A stretch of DNA of 64,000 bases from Silvimonas iriomotensis (GTDB lineage Bacteria > Pseudomonadota > Gammaproteobacteria > Burkholderiales > Chitinibacteraceae), in NCBI RefSeq assembly GCF_014645535.1, contig NZ_BMLX01000008.1, positions 110,687-174,686 on the forward strand. The letters are read 5' to 3'. Positions 61,384 through 64,000 of this stretch are shown one piece after another (the first letter of the stretch is position 1; every line of letters begins with the position of its first letter). The notes beneath the pieces were generated by a model. It did no database searches. It was not told the DNA's origin and saw only the letters and a program-made list of their open reading frames with translations. A program made the position numbers and the translations under genes.

Positions 61384-62104
61384 GATGTGCTCCCAATCAA
61401 TTAAATCTTTGTTCCAGCGAAAATACAGCGGCGTTGTATCGCAGACGATCCGCCTGCTTTGGGCGTTAGCGACTCAACTTGTGATCTGGTGAAGGCTGAT
61501 ACCCGAATGGGTTTAGTTGAAGCTGCCCGTGCCTTGCAGCCGCTCACCCATAACAAATACTTACACCAACATTCAGTCCGGATGATACACAAGGATACAC
61601 TGGGCAAGACTGTCAGTTATTGCAGGTGTAATAGATTCCATTGCCTGTTAGGCCTGCCACCTCCCCTCAGGTTCTGTCGAGAACTCCAGCAAATGGAAGA
61701 ACGGCTACTTGCTAACTACTAGCCGAATGAAGTGAGATAGGTTATCTGTATGGATTCCACCCACCGGCGAGGCAAGAAACTGGAAGAAAACACCCTACTA
61801 AGAACTGCTGGGCGGATCACCAAACGGAACTTGGCGGGCAATGTTCTGGGCACCCCAATCGAGTGGAATGGTTATGCGATCTCCCCGCTGACGCGGGCAG
61901 ATCTTTCGCCGCTGGATCTGAACCACCTGCCTGTTTATCTGCGCTGAATCAGGAAACGCGTGTTCAATGGTTCTTTCTACTCTTCGCGGCGGCGCATAAC
62001 AGTTCGCCACGTTTGCGCTTGATATCGGAGCAATTACTGCTAGTTTTTAGCCAGCCTAACGCTGCAAGCGTGGGATTGTTTTTCAAATCTAAAGGATGGC
62101 TTTA
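61384..62104. other. 721-base region with no convincing gene
   Basis: Between the minus-strand pair and the peptidase gene. Two short open frames on the plus strand (61459-61722, 87 codons; 61750-61947, 65 codons) lack recognisable domains and clear ribosome sites and are not called. The 3' end near 62060 has AAAGGA, the ribosome site of the peptidase gene. Divergent promoters must lie here, but no clear pair was picked out. It may hold decayed genes. Confidence 0.5.
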
Positions 62105-63022
62105 ATGGCAATTCTGTATGACATACCGCGTATTGGTGCAGCATCTCCAAATAAATGGGGGCAGCGAGGGCCGACCTGCTGGTATTACGTATCCAAAATG
62201 TTGTTGCGTTTTCATAACAAAATCCAGCCTGCCAGCGAAGACTATGAAAACTTCAAAGCCATGCATGAGTTACGCAGTCTATTGACTCAAATGGGTGAAA
62301 CAGAAAGCCATGCAAACCGCCACGACAAAAATATCGTCATGGATCGCATGAATAACAGAAGGATGGAATCCCTGCGGCAAATCAATAGCCGATCACAAGC
62401 GATAATCCAGTTAAAGCGTAAATTACGCACTGCCAATGCGGCAGCGACCGTCACGCTGAATCAGCATTTGGATACCCTTGAACGTCTGCTTGATGGGAAC
62501 CGGGTCGAGTTTGACCGCAGGCAGGCCGCCCTTGAGGCACTGCGCAGTTATGAGGGCAACAGCCTTTCCCGTGCCAAAATCTTTGAATCGTTCTTCCCCG
62601 ATGGCACGTTTCAGATCGTTAAGGCGGACATCTGGCTTAAGGACGGCTTTACCCCTGAACGCCTGGAACAATGTCTGGCCACTTGGGGTCCGTGCTATGC
62701 CGGTGGCGAGTTCTCTATACATACCGTTGATCGCACAGGTGCGGATCCCGCAAGAGGCGACCGAATTGTAAACGTAACCCAGTTTCGCGCAGGAAGCGCT
62801 CATGCAATTGTCATTGCGGGCATAGACGGCGATACCGTGTTCTACAAAGACCCAAATTACTCAAACGAACTGGCCACCTGCTCTTTCCAGCACCTTGTCG
62901 AGCACATTGGCACCGATGACAACAGGCTGTTCATTGCGGTGAATTGCACTCCAGACCCGAATACAGGCCGTTGCGCTCATATGGAGGCAGGAGCGCTGGT
63001 AAGGAGCACGGATTGGTGGTGA
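62105..63022 (+). CDS. Papain-like cysteine peptidase (AvrRpt2/C70-like), possible effector
   Basis: A 305-residue protein. The nucleophile motif is RGPTCWYYVSKMLL with Cys25, and the His is in GSAHAIVIAGI (His233), followed by VFYKDPN (Asp249/Asn251) as third member. This matches the papain-like fold of AvrRpt2-type (C70) and C39-like peptidases. Between them (about residues 45-150) is a long charged helical insert, and two further Cys (190, 197) and a C-terminal tail (RCAHMEAGALV) are unusual. No signal peptide or Gly-Gly leader-handling domain is seen. AAAGGA sits 8 bases before ATG 62105; the ATG at 62096 overlaps that site. It could be a secreted effector or an intracellular defence protease. 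Confidence 0.72.
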   Translation: MAILYDIPRIGAASPNKWGQRGPTCWYYVSKMLLRFHNKIQPASEDYENFKAMHELRSLLTQMGETESHANRHDKNIVMDRMNNRRMESLRQINSRSQAIIQLKRKLRTANAAATVTLNQHLDTLERLLDGNRVEFDRRQAALEALRSYEGNSLSRAKIFESFFPDGTFQIVKADIWLKDGFTPERLEQCLATWGPCYAGGEFSIHTVDRTGADPARGDRIVNVTQFRAGSAHAIVIAGIDGDTVFYKDPNYSNELATCSFQHLVEHIGTDDNRLFIAVNCTPDPNTGRCAHMEAGALVRSTDWW

Positions 63023-63126
63023 AGCACGAAGTTAAGTTTTAAACGCAGGCGTTTATTGCCCGGGACATTAGCACCCGTTGGAATCCAGAACCAGACGCTG
63101 TTGAACTGATCAGTTGATACTGGCCG

Positions 63127-63240
63127 GGGCAACGTATCAATATAAATCATGGAACCAGCATGGAGACCGGCCTGCTCGAGAAGGGTTGCAGGCAGCCTGA
63201 CATCTTCACTGCTACCTCACTTCTGAATTTTCAGCCTCAC
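63127..63240 (-). pseudogene. Relic of a MazE/AbrB-type antitoxin gene
   Basis: On the minus strand GGAGG, six bases, then GTG at 63240 opens a frame reading VRLKIQK, a TGA stop (63219-63217), GSSEDVRLPATLLEQAGLHAG. MazE-type antitoxins read KIQKWGNS-AVRIP---LE--GL, so the TGA stands exactly where the conserved Trp (TGG) should be: a one-base change. The frame beyond the motif no longer looks like an antitoxin, and no toxin gene follows. The remaining spacer 63023-63386 shows nothing else. Confidence 0.65.
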
Positions 63241-63386
63241 GGTTGCCCTCCGACTCTGTATTTATCGGCTCTGCTTCACCAGATAAATAACACGGGTTTA
63301 TAGTCATACAAACAGTCTGACAGGCCTCGAGGAGATTGCCATTGGCTTGAGATTAAAGCTGCGGATGGATTGTGGAGCAGGCAACC

Positions 63387-63803
63387 ATGACGGACGTTCA
63401 TGAAACGCTGAGACAGATGAGAGACCATGCAGAGGTCACCGTTCTGGCCCAGGGAGGATGGCTGACCGCCGACCAGATGAGCGGGTTGGCACGGGAACTC
63501 TGCGCAGAAGAGCTCAAGTCCTGGAATGCAGAGGGACGGATTTTTACGATTGAGCGGGATGGAGAGATATTTTATCCGTCCTTTGCGCTTGACCCTCAGA
63601 ACCATTACCACCCGTATCCCGTGTTGGCTGCATTAATCAAGCTCTACTCTGGTGCAGGTAGATCGCGGTGGGACCTGGCTTTTTGGCTCACCTCCGTAAA
63701 TGGCTATTTGCGTGGTCTTGCGCCAAGAGCCCTGATCAATGGGGAGGAGGAAGTACTGCTTTCCGCAGCCCGGCATGGTCTAGCGCCCATTGAGCACGGT
63801 TAA
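63387..63803 (+). CDS. Protein with probable Xre/MbcA/ParS-type antitoxin domain
   Basis: A 138-residue protein. The N-terminal part (LAQGGWLTADQMSGLARELCAEELKSWNAEGRIFTIERDGEIFYPSFALD) looks like a small DNA-binding or adaptor region, and the end (RWDLAFWLTSVNGYLRGLAPRALINGEEEVLLSAARHG) matches the pattern of DUF2384-type domains that bind RES-family toxins (short helices, W-x-x-x-x-N-x-x-L-x-G-x-x-P-x-x-L). GGAG lies before ATG 63387. No RES toxin gene follows; an IS21-like end begins 70 bases after the stop, which may have replaced it. Confidence 0.6.
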   Translation: MTDVHETLRQMRDHAEVTVLAQGGWLTADQMSGLARELCAEELKSWNAEGRIFTIERDGEIFYPSFALDPQNHYHPYPVLAALIKLYSGAGRSRWDLAFWLTSVNGYLRGLAPRALINGEEEVLLSAARHGLAPIEHG

Positions 63804-63873
63804 CCCCCGGAGCAGTTCCGCTAAATCAGGGTGAGTCCCGGGAATCGGACTTTCGCCCATTCTTTGCTCTGGA

Positions 63874-64000
63874 TGTTGATTTGCACTGAATCCTGACCCA
63901 CCTTTTGCATCGAATTCTGACCCACCTGATGGACCCTTTTCAGGGGGTGGGTTGGGGCTGCCTGGGGGCTTTTTTCTCCTTTTCCGGTGGAAACGTGCTG
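63874..64000. mobile_element. End of an IS21-like insertion sequence (partial)
   Basis: A TGTTGATTTGCACTGAATCC start at 63874, typical of IS21-family ends, is followed by two tandem 23-base repeats at 63880-63902 and 63904-63926 (24-base period, 20 of 23 identical, each ending CTGACCCACC). Multiple terminal repeats of this kind are bound by the IstA transposase. The istA gene would begin at or beyond the window edge; only the outer end is visible. Confidence 0.7.
63880..63926. repeat. Tandem terminal repeats of the IS21-like element
   Basis: Two copies of TTTGCA-N2-GAAT-N-CTGACCCACC, 24 bases apart, differing at three positions. They mark the transposase-binding end of the element. Confidence 0.75.

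Larger units (their letters stand above)
58195..64000. mobile_element. Genomic island inserted in comM (right end not in window)
   Basis: From the loss of comM identity to the window end, the DNA is visibly richer in A and T than the flanks, and the genes are accessory: a TnsE-like protein, unknown secreted proteins, a papain-like peptidase, toxin-antitoxin remnants and an IS21-like end. Near the edge lie spaced repeats (ACTGGACT at 58213 and GCTGGACT at 58233, 20 bases apart; ACGAAC at 58205 and 58245). No clear 5'-TGT terminus was found at the exact junction, so the true element end and target duplication are not proven. Confidence 0.7.

Noticed and set aside
61459..61722. 87-codon open frame on the plus strand in the island
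   Set aside because: No ribosome site, no recognisable domain, and amino acid use looks random.
61750..61947. 65-codon open frame on the plus strand in the island
   Set aside because: No clear ribosome site or domain; could be a remnant but there is no evidence for a real product.

Overview
The window is a GC-rich chromosome segment with a gene set typical of a Gram-negative betaproteobacterium, most likely in the Neisseriales (Chromobacteriaceae-like); the taxon is an inference. Support comes from the hemC-hemD-hemX-hemY cluster, rpoH under a CIRCE operator, a DksA of the single-cysteine type, a full tolQRAB-pal-cpoB operon, the adjacent ruv genes, FMN-riboswitch ribB, ppk1-sixA, and a DUF2782-thrB block near polA.

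Layout: 1-13.4 kb holds a truncated Fic gene, envelope and transport genes (two-gene-size ArAE exporter, AroP permease, MATE pump), two BON-domain periplasmic proteins, an HD-GYP signalling protein and small enzymes. 13.6-16.6 kb is yggX, ppk1 and sixA. 16.7-20.6 kb is the haem operon on the minus strand. 20.7-30.9 kb holds polA, a LOG protein, threonine synthesis (thrB), an ECF sigma/zf-HC2 pair, a FAD-linked oxidase, an M14 carboxypeptidase and an APH-fold kinase. 30.9-35.3 kb is rpoH, ftsX-ftsE, ftsY and rsmD. 35.3-39.1 kb holds small proteins, a ferredoxin, and queC/queE split by a ClC channel gene. 39.3-44.0 kb is the Tol-Pal operon. 44.1-48.4 kb is the ruv locus, in which an oppositely oriented riboswitch-ribB unit separates ruvB from ruvA-ruvC. 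48.5-57.3 kb holds cytochrome c, dksA, aroG, a FUSC exporter, an odd lipoyl-like protein, ackA, dgkA and an AlgZ/AlgR-like two-component system.

From 58.19 kb the character changes. comM (yifB) is cut off just after its conserved Gly-Gly-Gly and runs into visibly more A+T-rich accessory DNA that continues to the window end. This island carries a large TnsE-like protein, a translationally coupled pair of unknown genes (one secreted), a papain-like (AvrRpt2/C70-type) cysteine peptidase, the relic of a MazE-type antitoxin with a stop in place of its conserved Trp, a protein with a probable Xre/MbcA/ParS-type antitoxin domain, and the end of an IS21-like element. comM is a known attachment site for Tn7-like elements, so the best reading is the edge of a Tn7-like island whose other end, and the 3' half of comM, lie beyond the window. 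The island is the part most likely to hold undescribed biology.

Limits: all assignments were made by eye from motifs and remembered families; no search was run. No tRNA, rRNA or CRISPR array was seen.
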